Below, in pieces: positions 51,373-62,752 of a stretch of 64,000 nucleotides of DNA. The notes under the pieces are model-generated. The model ran no database searches. It saw only the letters and a program-made list of their open reading frames with translations, and had not been told where the DNA came from. Origin of the DNA: Trichosporon coremiiforme (lineage: Eukaryota > Basidiomycota > Tremellomycetes > Trichosporonales > Trichosporonaceae); assembly GCA_039545355.1 (NCBI GenBank), contig BCJJ01000017.1, positions 897,949 through 961,948 on the forward strand, read 5' to 3'. Numbering within the stretch: the stretch's first letter is position 1; each line of letters begins with the position of its first letter. The translations under genes were made by a program, and so were the position numbers.

Positions 51373-54300
51373 TAGTCGTCGTCAAGCATTACCACCCACC
51401 CAGTCCTACACAGCGTTGTAGTCCTCTCATCTCGTCAAGGACTTTTCTCTCTCCCACAAAGCAAGCAAGCAACCCTGCCCTCTCATGCCCTCGATACCCT
51501 CATTGCCCTCATTGCCCCTCACTCGCGACCCTCCCTCGCCACTCGCCGCCGGCTACGACTGCCTGACTGACTTGATGACTGCTGACGCTCACGACAGATG
51601 GCCCTAGTACCCGGTAGACTGAAAGAGCCGTACTGACACGAAACGCGCGGATCCCGGTGACACCGATGAAAGGACTGTTTGAGGTCGTGTCTCGCTGCGA
51701 CGTGTGGCACCGCACGACGCTATCGCCGCACATTGTCCTGGAAGGCAAGGTGCCGACTGACGGTACGACACGACGCAGCCCGCTCGTCGCATCTCGTGTT
51801 GTGTCCGTTGTGTCTGGATGCACATGCGCGCATGCTTCCTGCCATGCTACCAGGTACTCACAGGAACTGGCAGGAACGGGAGTGAGGCACTCACGGTCGT
51901 GCAGCCGTGCCCAGGCGTGCCCTCAAGACGTCCATGCCAGTGCCACGAGTTCCACACCGAGTACCTGGAGCTTGTTAGGTTGTTGCGGACCCTTCTGCTC
52001 CCTGCTGCTCCTATGCTCCTTCGCGCGGCCAGAACACGCAAAAGCTCGGCTGCAACGTGGGTTCATCGGTTCCACAGGCGGTACAGTTCGAAGGGTCGCT
52101 TCAACCTCCGTACCTCCGGGCCTGGCGGGTGCGTCTGCGGCCGCAGACGGGGCCTGAGATTGACGCATCTTGGAGCTGGATCTGAACAAGCATTCCACCA
52201 CGTGTCGGAATATTTGAATATTACAATTCCTGACCTAGCTCACTCATCGGTCCTCGGTTCGTGGCAACGACATGCGTATGTAAGGCGTACGAAACCACAT
52301 TCTGTGCTGAAAGCCAACCCGCGCGCAGACGGGTAGACATCCGTGCATTGATGGGCCGGCATGCCGACATCGTCCAGTTTCCCAATGCCACAGAAAACGT
52401 CCGGCGTACCCTCATCGCAACCCTTCGACCCTCGGAGCAAGGGACTCGTCGTGCCTGTCTCCGCTGAAAAGACGGAATTGGATTCTGGATGGGTCGCCTA
52501 AAGGTTTGCGGGTCTGCGTCTATGGGTCGACGACCCTCTCTCCTGCCCTCTCGGTGTGGAGCAGGAGCTCTGGATTCACGCAATCCCCCCTTGATCCTGG
52601 ATTGTGTCTGATTTGTATTTCTCGCTGGTACGCATTTGGAAGACGAGAGCACTTTTTTCTTGCGCTTGTTTCCGCTTTCTCCGCTCATTCTGAAGGGCGT
52701 CGTCGGCGTGCGCCGCGGCACCGGCGCAAGCGGGAACGTTCTGCCAGGTACGCAGGCCACAGGTGTTTCGCACGAGCTGTGCTCGTGGTTCTTTGAATTC
52801 TGAGTTCCAGTCATGGACCGATGACATCTTATCCCCAACAGCATGCCCGAGGAACCCGAGCGTGCCACTAGAGTGTGCCAGTGTCGTCGGCCGCCAGCAG
52901 CTCCATGGCTCCATCGCATCACCCAGCTGCACTTGCCGGCCTGGGCTTCATTCAGGCTCCCTGAACCATGCGCTCACAGCTCGCCCAGCCAGCGCTGCTG
53001 AGCCAGATCATGGCGTACGCACTCCTGTTTTTCCGTGCTGATCCCCAAACCCTTGAAAGTCTCCTGGCAGGGTGGTGGCGCGGATGTAATGACCTGCATG
53101 GTGCACATTCGCTTGGCCGCTTTCAATGTCGAGACTGCGATTGCGGGCTGCACACTTATCTCGCAAGCCAACCACATTGCATCCACGGAGTGATCAGTGT
53201 TCGATTGCGACTGCGTGCCACTGAGCCACCGATGCAGCGGCGTCCATGGCTTGCCTTAGACCGCCACCCCACACCCCCGCAAATCGTCGAGTGCGAAGGT
53301 TTCGCAGGTTCAGCGACATACCTCGCCTACGTTGACTGAATTGATCACGGGTGCGTCGGCCCTTGCGCCGGCGTCCCCGGCCTGGGGGTGAAACCTCGGC
53401 TTGAACCTCGAAATTTGGTGCGATTTGCTTAGCGTGCGCCAACTGCGCCAGTGTCCTCTCACACAATACAGCCCACTGGCGCCACCTCACTGATCACTGA
53501 ACGTATCAAGCCCCAGGCCGACGCCAGGACGCCATGGCGCCATTCCAGCCATGTGCTTCATGATCTCCAGATATCGTTCGATCGGGCCTGGGGTTCGGGT
53601 GAATTTTCCCATACTCTGGTCCCCACCACTTCGATACGTTTGCTCCATCGTTAGTCATGTCAAGCTTGGGCGCCGAGGTTGACGATGAAGCGGATTGTCC
53701 CCATCCCGCATCGGCTGACATACGGTCCAGCACGCTGCTTCCCCAGTCCTTTCATCCATGACGCATGGGCCATAGCCGGTGCGTCGGTGCTGACATCTAA
53801 GCGCAGCGGATCGCAAGCGCTCAGTGGGTCATCACATCATCATCCTTCTTGAGCAGGCGGAGTAGTGGGCCGGATCTGGCCAAGCCCTCCACAGAATGGG
53901 AGATGACTCCCCAAGTTCCACAAAGAATACCCAGCAGCCCGAGCCCTTCCAAGCCCGTCCAAGCCCGTTTCACAATGAGCGTAAAAGGCCCACAGACCCA
54001 AACGATGCCACCGTAGCCTGCATTTGCGACCATTCTGAACCATTCTGATGGCCAGAAAGTAGTGTGGGAAAGGTCAAACACGCCGGACCAGCCACGAACG
54101 CAGCGGGCAATGGCACAATCCGCACTTACGAGAGGGGCGCCCACCGGACTCAGGTGCGCGACTGACTTTCTCGTGTGAGCTGACCCCATCGCAACCCCAT
54201 GTTTCTTCTGCATGGCGACGAGACATCAACATCGCTTGAGACGCGGTGTCAAGTGACATATCCGTCCTTGTACCGGCGCCAGTGGCGCGGACTGCGCAGC

Positions 54301-57300
54301 GTGCACAGTTTGCGTGCGACATGGCGACATGAATGCTCCAGCATGAATCGAAAATCGACGTCTCGGACGGGCCATGCCGAACATGACAATGGCATGAATA
54401 CTGAATGCGTTGCGTAAGGCGCTCTCGTTGCTGCGTACATGACAGGCATGACCACGGCCAAGCGTGGCCAGACCTGCGCACTGCGCACTCAATAGCCGTC
54501 TGTGCTGAATACATGAATGCGTGAAACGGTTCTGACACACCACCAACACTCCACACATCCACCCCTCGTTGCCCCTTGTGTCTCGTCGCCAGTCTTGGCT
54601 TTTGGCTCATCTTTGCATGCAATCCACCAGGTCCCGAAAGCTACAGCACTTGTGTTGAGTTCTCCTCCTCGGAGGGCGCTTAGCTCTGCCAGCAGAGCCT
54701 CGGGGCACTCTCGGATGGCTCGCGGGAAGTGCAGAACGAAAAGAACCAGCGCCCACCAGCTGACGACGCTCGCTCCTCCACTTGTTCCTCTGTGCTCCCG
54801 AGCGCCCAAGAGGTGGCCACTCGCCCAGAAGAGCAAAGAGTCCAAGGCTTGCATGGCCGGACCTGACTTCTCGCCCGCTCCCCATCCTCGCCCTACTTTG
54901 GCCATATAGATCTGTATCGGAGGACGGGGAGGCCTGAAATGGCGGGAGCTCCCCGCCGCGACCTCGGGGCGTGGTAACTTGCCGGCGCTGCCATATGCGT
55001 GCGAGAACATGCTTCTCGGGCGTGTCGAGGTACGCTGCATGCTGTCTCGGACGATGCACGGAGAGCGGGCATCGGTTCATCGGTCCATCGGTTCGGCGCA
55101 GGCACTGGGCTTGAACACTGGCGCCAAGTAAGCCGGCACGACGCCGCAGCACTCGGACATGACCTGAATGTCAGGCCGAAACTCTCCATCGCAGTGTACA
55201 TTGATGTGCCAGTGGAGCGCGTCGTGCGATGCGGTTGTTTTGGGGATGGCGGAATGTCACTGGTACAACTTGAATTGCGTCGAGCGTTGCCCCATTATCA
55301 CGGTCCGAGTTCGGTGGCGTGAGAGAGCTCATTGCTCAACACATGACCCCGGGCGGCCAGTTGGCTCGGAGATCTGGGGCAAGCACGCCCCGAATGGGGA
55401 ACGAGCACTTGGGACGCTTGTCATGACCGCGTCCACCGGCATGCATGACCGCGCCAACAGCCAGATGACAGAGGGTTTCCGTCAAGGGACCGAAACCTAC
55501 TTTCGTGCGCGATGCTGTAATCCGTCCCTCGTCGGACCCGCTGGGTCGCTCTTATCCGCGCTGCCGAAACGTAAGCGATTCAGTGAAGCCTGGTCCTCAA
55601 CTCTTTGGCAGATCCAAACACGCTTGCACGTACATCATGTGATGCATGATATTGTTAACGCTCAGCATGGGACTGAAAGAAGATGCGGTGCTTCCCGCCT
55701 GCACTGCAGCGGTCAAGAGAAAGTGGCGCAGTGGCGTCTTCGGATGCTCGGGAGGCTGCGAGGCTTTCAGAGGCTTCACCGCGCCTCCGAGCTTCCGCTG
55801 TCCGGACCAGGGCTGGCCCGACGTTGATGAGCCCACTCACCGCTCATTACAGCTTCCACACAGCATGCGATCCGGATCGACGGACGCGGCGACCCCAATT
55901 CTGCAAACCCTGCTCCGTTCAATCCGTTCCGCTCATCTGTCCCTCGGACCCTCTCGACCTCACGTATCCGCACTTACCACTCCGTAGTGAGTGCGCAGCG
56001 CCACGGTGCTGTTTGCCTGACTCCGCGGCGCCGTGGCGTGCGGAGAGTGGACGGGGCGCGGAGCTCAGAGCCTCGAGCCCGCGCCACACGCTGCTGCGCT
56101 CGAGCCCGTCACCCTGCCGCACCTTCACCTTTGCGCTAGTGCCGGCACGGTTTGGCACGCGGCGCATCTTGCAAGACCGCGCACCGCATGATGCACGCGA
56201 TGCACACGTTGCATGCATCTCATGCATCTCGACCCCTGCCCCTCTGAACTTACATTTACGCGTCTTACGTTTATGGCTGCGAGGAGCATGTCGCCACCGA
56301 GGGGCCGAATCATGGCCCAAAGGGCCAAGGGGGCGCGCGGGGCGCCTGAGAGCTGAGTGGGGTACCGGCGCGGGGCGTGATCGCGATCACTGACCCTCCC
56401 GACGTCCCCGTCGAGCACGTCAGCGGCACCGAGCTTGCCCGACAGACCTCGCCCGATGGACCGAGAAACGGTTCCGGATTGCTGAGCACCTTGGGCTGCG
56501 TGTATCAGCTGCCCTCCTTAGCCCAAATTGTTGTTAGTAAGGGATCTTCTGTCGACCCGCTGACTTATGCGCGGCTCAAGGAAGCTTCCCCCACCTTCCG
56601 CCTACCGCATAGTGGGAGCGCAGTACGTAGGTCTGCGTGAGACAGCCGCCGTCCAGTACTGCACACCCGCTCCCCAGCACCAATCGCGTCTGGGTGCGTG
56701 TTAGATTGTAACGAGTCCAATGATCAAATGGGCAAACCCCGGGGCAGATAGAAGGATTGTTTAACGATGACCGTCGGGCTGAGCAGGGTTTTCTCGGTCA
56801 CCTAGCCAGCTGATATATGATCGAGCACAAAGATTCTCAGATATATGTAAGCTTGTTGGCCCAGTTCCGTCGGAAAGTAGACAACTCAAAGTCTCCAGTC
56901 ACAGATCTGATCACTCGGATCAGACAGACGCGATCTGGTGGCGTCGCGATATCCCGGTCGCTTGGAGGGGCCGATAAGCAGCTCTGTCAGCTGGTTGCCT
57001 CCGGACCCGACCTAGCGTTAGCGTTCCAGTTTAACGCATCCGATATTCACTTCACGCTCTACAGCTAAGTTGGCCGAGAAGGAAAAGAACTCTGCGTGAC
57101 TGTGGGTGCCCCACCGAGCTCCGTCTATGCATGTCACGGCGTGAGCGTACTCCATTCACAGGCATGGAAGGTGCTCTTGTGATCGGTGACTTTTACGCTT
57201 TTCGCTCTATGCTCATCAATGCTGACGGAATGGTGGAGCACGTGTGCTTTTTTGTTGACAAACCTGCCTGACTTGCGGAGTATCGATGGTGACTGATATG

Positions 57301-57650
57301 GGGCAAGCTGACAAAGAGATGGGCTCGGCGAGAGCACCTATCGTCCCCGAAGAGCTTGATTACGCGCTGCGCTTGACACTTCCGACGCCATCAGCGCCAT
57401 CGGATGCACATTGGATGCGCTGTGACCAACGAGAAGCAAGCAGAGTCAGCCTTGGCAGACCAACGTCGGTGTCTTGATCCCTGTCCTAGCCCGACGGCCA
57501 CCCACAATTTCAGCCGGTGTTGCTTGTGGAGCCGTGCCTGAAAGATACCACAAAGATATTATCAGCCCGTCACTTTGCAGTCTGCCTCGCTTCTCAACTT
57601 CGTCCTCTTCACCGCACCTGCACTCGCCTGTACAATTCCAGTCGAGCACC
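51373..57650. other. Gene-poor region of about 6.3 kb
   Basis: The largest stretch without a recognisable gene. Open frames of up to about 236 codons exist (52221-52922 minus; 55683-56393 plus; 55168-55827 plus), but they have no domain and chaotic composition (many Cys, Trp, His, Met). No tRNA, rRNA, snRNA or transposon signature was seen. ATG/CATG-rich words are frequent. It may include the distal promoter of the kinase gene and the upstream region of the AIF-like gene. Confidence 0.4.
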
Positions 57651-58976
57651 ATGTCGGACGTAAAAAACATTGTCATCATTGGGGGTGAGCTCGTCTGCTG
57701 TGGAACGTTTATTGCGTAGCGCTGACTCGCCCAGCCTCGGCTGCTGGCCACAACGTCGCCAACGGCATCGCGGACAGCCTGCCTGAGAACTACCGCGTCA
57801 TCATCGTCGAGCGCAACACGTACGTCGTCTGGTCGCCTGCAACGGTGCGCCAGATTGTTGTCCCCGGCTGGGAGGACAAGAACTTCGAGGTCGAGGTCAA
57901 GCAGGAGCGTTTCTTCCGCGCCGGCTCCCGTCACCAGGTGCTTTCCCCCAACTCTGTCGTGGAGCTGAAGAAGAACTCTGTTGTGCTCGAGAAGCCGTTT
58001 GAGGGCTCCACCGAGCTCACCTTCGAGGTATGTCCTCACCGCTGATCGTAGCTGACAGGATCAGAAGTGCGTCATCGCCACGGGTGCCCAGCAGCCTCCG
58101 CCCATCGGTGCCCAGCCCGGCAGCTCGATCGAGGACTTCAAGGCGCACCTGCGCGAGATGCAGCAGGCTTTCAAGAAGGCGCAGAAGATCCTGATTGTCG
58201 GCGGCGGTACTGTCGGCGTCGAGGTCACGGGCGAGCTCACGACCGAGTACCCCGGCAAGGCGATCACAATTGTGCACGACGACCCCGCGGGCTTGCTCGG
58301 CCCGACGCCCCGCTCCAAGCCGGGGGATCAGTTCTACCAGGCGCCGACGTACGGCAAGCTCTCGGTGTCGCTCGAGAAGCAGCTGGCCGCGCGCAATGTC
58401 GACGTCATTCTCGGCGACTTGGTCGAGCTGCCGCAGGGCCTCAAGTCCGGCAGTCTCGAAAAGATGACGACTTTCAAGACCAAGTCGGGCAAGGAGGTCG
58501 AGGCCGACTGCGTCTTCGTCTCGATCGGCAACCGCGCCAACTCGCAGATTGTCAAGGCGGCCGACCCCGGCGCCCTGTCCGAGGTGCAGTCGCGCATCCT
58601 CGTTGACGAGTTCTTCCGCGTTCAAGCGTCCAGCGACGACTCGCCCCTGAGCGGAGAGTACTACGCGCTCGGCGACGTCTGTGCCAACGCGGACTGGAAG
58701 ACGGTCGTGTGTGTGATGAACCAGGCGCCGGCACTGGCCAAGATCATCCTGGCCGAAATCAAGGGCAATACGCCGACAGCATACACGACCTCGCCCCAGA
58801 CCGCCATCTGCGTCCCGCTTGGCACCCAGGGAGGCGCAGGCGTCATCCCCGTCTGCGGCTGGTTCGAGATCCCCATGCCCGGCTTCATCATGGGCATGAA
58901 GTCGAAGGACTTCTTCTCGAACAAGTCCTTCTTCTCCCGCTTCCAGGGCGACGAGAAGCTTGCTTTCTCGGGATAA
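57651..58976 (+). CDS. AIF/FSP1-like FAD-dependent NAD(P)H oxidoreductase (412 aa)
   Basis: Exons 57651..57684, 57735..58027 and 58065..58976. Introns are 50 and 37 nt; for the second, an AG at 58058 is too close to the CTGAC branch site, so I use 58064. The N-terminal dinucleotide fold is NIVIIGASAAGHNVANGIAD, formed across intron 1 after residue 11. KCVIATGAQQPPP is the FAD-domain ATG motif. A second fold is KILIVGGGTVGVEVTGEL (about 145-162) for NAD(P)H, and YYALGDVCA near residue 310 is the terminal FAD-contacting motif. The family includes AIFM2/FSP1 and fungal Aif1-like proteins, which reduce quinones or have been linked to cell death. There is no obvious targeting sequence, and Gly2 is absent, so FSP1-type myristoylation is not expected. 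Confidence 0.9.
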
Positions 58977-59057
58977 ACTAGATTTAGACCGACGCGCCAT
59001 ATTACATAGGTGCGACCCCATTGTATTCTCTAGATTTCTCATGCATGTCCTCACGTG

Positions 59058-60292
59058 TTAGAGCGGCTGCACGGGGGTGAAGTCGCGCCATACCGGTGCC
59101 GGATCCGCCCGGTTGGGGAAGTAGATGCCGTACAGTGTCTCGAGCGTTATGCCGAACTCGAGGCCGTGCTGTCTGTCAGCTTCTCCCAACCCTTCCGACT
59201 CACGCTCTCAGTCAAAGCAGGGGTGACGGCGGAGAACAAGTGGTCCAGGATCGACCACAGTCCCCGCGGCCGGGACGGCACCCGTGCCATATCCGCATCT
59301 GTCGGGCGACCCAGTCCGTTGCAATAGGCATCCCACATGTTGACGTCGTCGTGAGCTTCAGGCGTCGCCGGTGGCGTGTTGACATAAGTATCGCCGGACT
59401 CGGAGCCGGCATATGTAGCAGGCAGTACACCGTCCGCGTCCTCCTCCCATGAGACGGCGGTGGGGACGACATCCCCATGCTCATTCGCAGCAACGAGCTC
59501 CTCGAAATTTGCGATGGCCGCGTCACCAGACTCAACCTTGGCCTCAGTCCTAGTGACAGTGGAAGCCCTGAGCTGCCTATGAAGCTTCTTGTGCCGCTCA
59601 AGAGTTTGGCTCCGCTCAGGCGGAGAGGTCCAGAAATCCTCGTCGTCGACCTCACCCTCGTCGTCCGCTTTGTTCAGGCCCGGGGTATGGTCGCCGGGCG
59701 GCTGGACCCGGATCGTCGGGGTGGTAAATGGCGGCGGGGCACCACTTCGCCGAGCTCGGAGGCGAGGCGCCGCACGCAGCGCAGTCTGACAAGTGGGCGT
59801 GACTACTGGTGGTGCGTTCGGCTCCGCCGCAAACTCATCGTCGCTCTCGGACTTGGTAGCGCCGCCAGAGCTAAAGCGGACCTCGTCACTCGCCTCACTG
59901 GTCGACGCAACCCTCTTCGGAACCGGGGTGCTGGGTAGCTCAAATGGCATGAACGCCCCATGCGGAGCAGGGGTGTCATGCTTCCCTGTGCGCGCAACCT
60001 TGGGCGTGCGCTCCGGCGTGCCCTCTGATGTCTTTGTGCTACCAGAGCCCTCGTACCCGCTGTCTGTATCGCTATCGGGACGCTTCCGCTTCCGCTTACG
60101 CCGCATGTCGCGCCCCTTATCGTCCTCGGGCGCCGTGAAGAAGTATCGCTTCGGCTTGCCGCCGTTCTTGAGCGGGGTTGCTTCGCGCTCCGCCTTTGCT
60201 GTGCGGGCCTGTACGCGCGGAGGGTCTGGCGAGACGTAGGAGGGGGGCCCGGGGGGGCCGCTCAGACGCTTGGAGCGGCGGGGTTTGGCCAT
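59058..60292 (-). CDS. Unrecognised basic/disordered nuclear-type protein with short ordered C-terminus (399 aa)
   Basis: Exons complement(59058..59168, 59204..60292) around a 35-nt intron. The join gives a coherent C-terminus (RGLWSILDHLFSAVTPALTE, then HGLEFGITLETLYGIYFPN and FTPVQPL), whereas reading on through the intron gives noise. The N-terminus is basic (AKPRRSKRLSGPPGP), and residues 55-75 contain a bipartite nuclear-localisation-like tract (MRRKRKRKRP). The middle is Ser/Thr/Pro/Glu-rich with many TP/SP sites (TPTCQ, TSPPERS). The ordered end, with aromatic and Leu-rich motifs, looks like a small interaction domain. No family recognised. It is convergent with the AIF-like gene, with 81 bp between stops. 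Confidence 0.72.
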
Positions 60293-60923
60293 GCTGTTTG
60301 CTGTTGTCAGTTGTGCTTGAAGGAAGAGCTTTATAGATGTTTTGCTGGGCTGCTTAAGTACCTTGCAAACTGGGTCTGCGTGTGCTGTTGCTGTGCTGCA
60401 GGATGGTGACGAGTGTGCATTTGCTCGCAGTGTACACAGGTGTGATGAGCAGAGACATTGTTGAGTGCAGCCTTACAGCCTCTGTGATAGAGTACACACT
60501 CGAGAGAGCCCCGTCTCCTCACGAGCAGACAGATCGGTGTCCTGAACAACAGCGACCAGCACAGTGAACTTAGCCGTTTGTTCCTCATTGTCACAGCTTT
60601 GTTGTCAACAGGCTAGTCATTGTTCCACAAGCAGTATTCCCATGGAAGCATAATCAGCATGCACAGCACCTTATCAAGCTGATATACAAACTCACGAGAT
60701 TGTCTTCTCGCATGTTCTGCGCCTCAGCCTCAGCTCCAGCTCCAACCTCAGCGCGAAAGACGGTATCCCGCATGGCAGTCGGCATCCTCGAAGTGCCACG
60801 GTGAGCGACCGGTGGAGGTAATTGCCACCGCCGTATCTCGGTTGACGTCAGACCAACCGGCAACCGTCGACTTCGAGTTTCGCGGGCGATCAGTCATCCC
60901 CTTCCTCATCACCCTTAACCACC
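60293..60923. promoter_or_regulatory. Divergent promoter between the 399-aa protein and the LisH-WD40 gene
   Basis: A 631-bp spacer with no gene. TTTCGCGGGC at about 60877-60886, some 40 bp before the WD40 gene ATG, is similar to an E2F/MBF-type site but not exact. Confidence 0.3.
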
Positions 60924-62576
60924 ATGCCGACAACAGCAAACTTACACGCGCTCATAGCCCACTACCTAGCAACGAACTATCCGGCGGCGCTCCCCTCCTT
61001 CCTCTCCTCGACGCATACACCAGCCCCCGACCCCTCCAACCCACCAGTGCCGGACCTGCAGACTCTCGTGTCAGACGGACAATCCTACGAGCTCGCGCGG
61101 CAGTTGGGCTCCTCCTCCATTGCCCAGGAGGGGGAGGGCTGGAATGCTCCACTTGAGAAACTGGCCCAAGTGCCCCTGCGAGATGGCGACGGGTTGAAAC
61201 CGGCTCGCGAGATCCCGGTCCTGACGATGGGCAACCTGCTAGCGCTCGCGACGGGTCTGATTCCGGAGAGAGGATTCGATACAGCTTCTGCGGAGTACAG
61301 GGCTAGATGGCGTGAGGGAGTGGTCGTTAGCAGTGCGGATAAGGGCGTGAGAGTGCTGGATTATGAGACTGGAGAAGTACGTCCGTTGGACCAGGCAGCT
61401 GGGAAGATTGTGTAGAGCTGACAAACGGCAGGAGAAACACCTCCTCCACCCGCACTCCTCGCCTGCGATCGCCCTCGCCCTCCACCCGACACACCGCCGT
61501 TATCTGGCAAGCGGGGCCATGGACGGCAGCACCGTGCTCACGGACCTCGTAACCAGCACACCCGTACAGACCTTCCGCCAGACGAAATTCGTGGTGCGCG
61601 TCTGCTTCAGCGCCGACGGAAGATGGCTCGCGACAGCAAGCTACGACCGCACGATCAACATTTACGAGAACACGCACACTCCGGCCCTCGGTGTGAGGGG
61701 GGACGAGTACCATGCCGCGGCCCAGGAGGGACATATTGGCGATGAGGTCCCGATTATTGATCGGGAGGACGACCCGGAACTCGCCTGCGAGCCGGGACTG
61801 GGGTATGTCCTCAGACACACTGTCACGACGGAGGGGAATCCGGAAGCGGTCCTGTTCCACCCCAAGGCTGACTGGATGATCTGGACAGAGCGGGGCGGGT
61901 ACGAGATGAAGTATCTCCGTCTGCCTGCTCCCTCTGCTCCCTCCGCTATCTCCGCTACCTCCGGCTCGACTACTGGCGAGGACACCGCCATGGACGGTCC
62001 CGGAGACAATGTGCAGCCCTGGGAAACCAGGAGCAAGAGCTTCAATGCGCACCCAGGCGATACGCACGTCTCCTTCTCGGTGCTCGATATGGCGCTCCAC
62101 CCCTCTGGACGCATGATTGCGTGCGTCACGGGCGACCACGCGAGTGGCGGCGAGCGCGTGCTGGTCTACGGCACGGAACTGGACGAGGTGAGTAAACGTT
62201 TTGGTGTCTAGATGGCGGAAAGATGGAGGGGGAAATGGAAGAGGGGATGGAGGGGGGGGGGCTCAATGGGCACACGACAGCTGACGCCCAGACCCAACGC
62301 CTCGCCAACGTCTTCACTGGCTCCGAGAGCGACGCGTACGTCCTCCCCCGCGTCGCGTGGACGGGGGACGGCACGGGCGTCGTGACCTCCACGCCTGGGG
62401 GCGAGATTGTCCTTTCTTCTCTCGACGGAAAGACAGGCACGCGGCTCAAGATCCACGGCCGCGACGAGCGGGCCTCCGACGTTGTCCGCGACCTCAAGGT
62501 CGTCGGCGGGGACGACTGGAGCGTCGTTAGTGTCGGGTACGACCGGACTGTGCAGATCACGTCTGGCCGTCCATAG
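60924..62576 (+). CDS. LisH-containing WD40-repeat protein (497 aa)
   Basis: Exons 60924..61376, 61432..62187 and 62292..62576, with introns of 55 and 104 nt (CTGAC branch sites); all joins keep frame. The N-terminus TTANLHALIAHYLATNYPAA fits a LisH dimerisation helix pair. WD40 blades include IALALHPTHRRYLASGAMDG, VVRVCFSADGRWLATASYDR followed by TINIYE, LDMALHPSGRMIACVTGDH, VLPRVAWTGDGTGVVTSTPG, and a final DWSVVSVGYDRTVQITSG. An Ala/Pro/Ser/Thr insertion (APSAPSAISATSGSTTGEDT) interrupts the propeller. LisH-WD40 proteins act as scaffolds, for example in the CTLH/GID ubiquitin ligase or dynein regulation. No specific orthologue is claimed. Confidence 0.82.
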
Positions 62577-62752
62577 GAGAAGGAGATTAGGATGCATGCA
62601 GCTCAGAGGAACAGACACATGGGGGAGACTAATGTTGGAACAAGTGGCAGTACACGTTTGCGTGTTGATGTGGAATATTTGGGTGGTGGCACAACGCCGG
62701 ATGATCTAAGTGGCGTAGATGAGATTGTATGATTGTGGGGATGAGGGGAGGT

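Noticed and set aside
52221..52922. 233-codon minus-strand open frame
   Set aside because: Arg/Met/Trp-rich noise, overlapped by equally long frames on the other strand.
55683..56393. 236-codon plus-strand open frame
   Set aside because: Arg/Pro/Ser/Cys-rich, no structure or family signal. Length alone is not enough at this GC content.
58028..58058. 31-nt intron in the AIF-like gene
   Set aside because: The AG at 58058 is only three bases after the CTGAC branch-like adenine. The AG at 58064 gives a 37-nt intron with normal spacing and the same frame.
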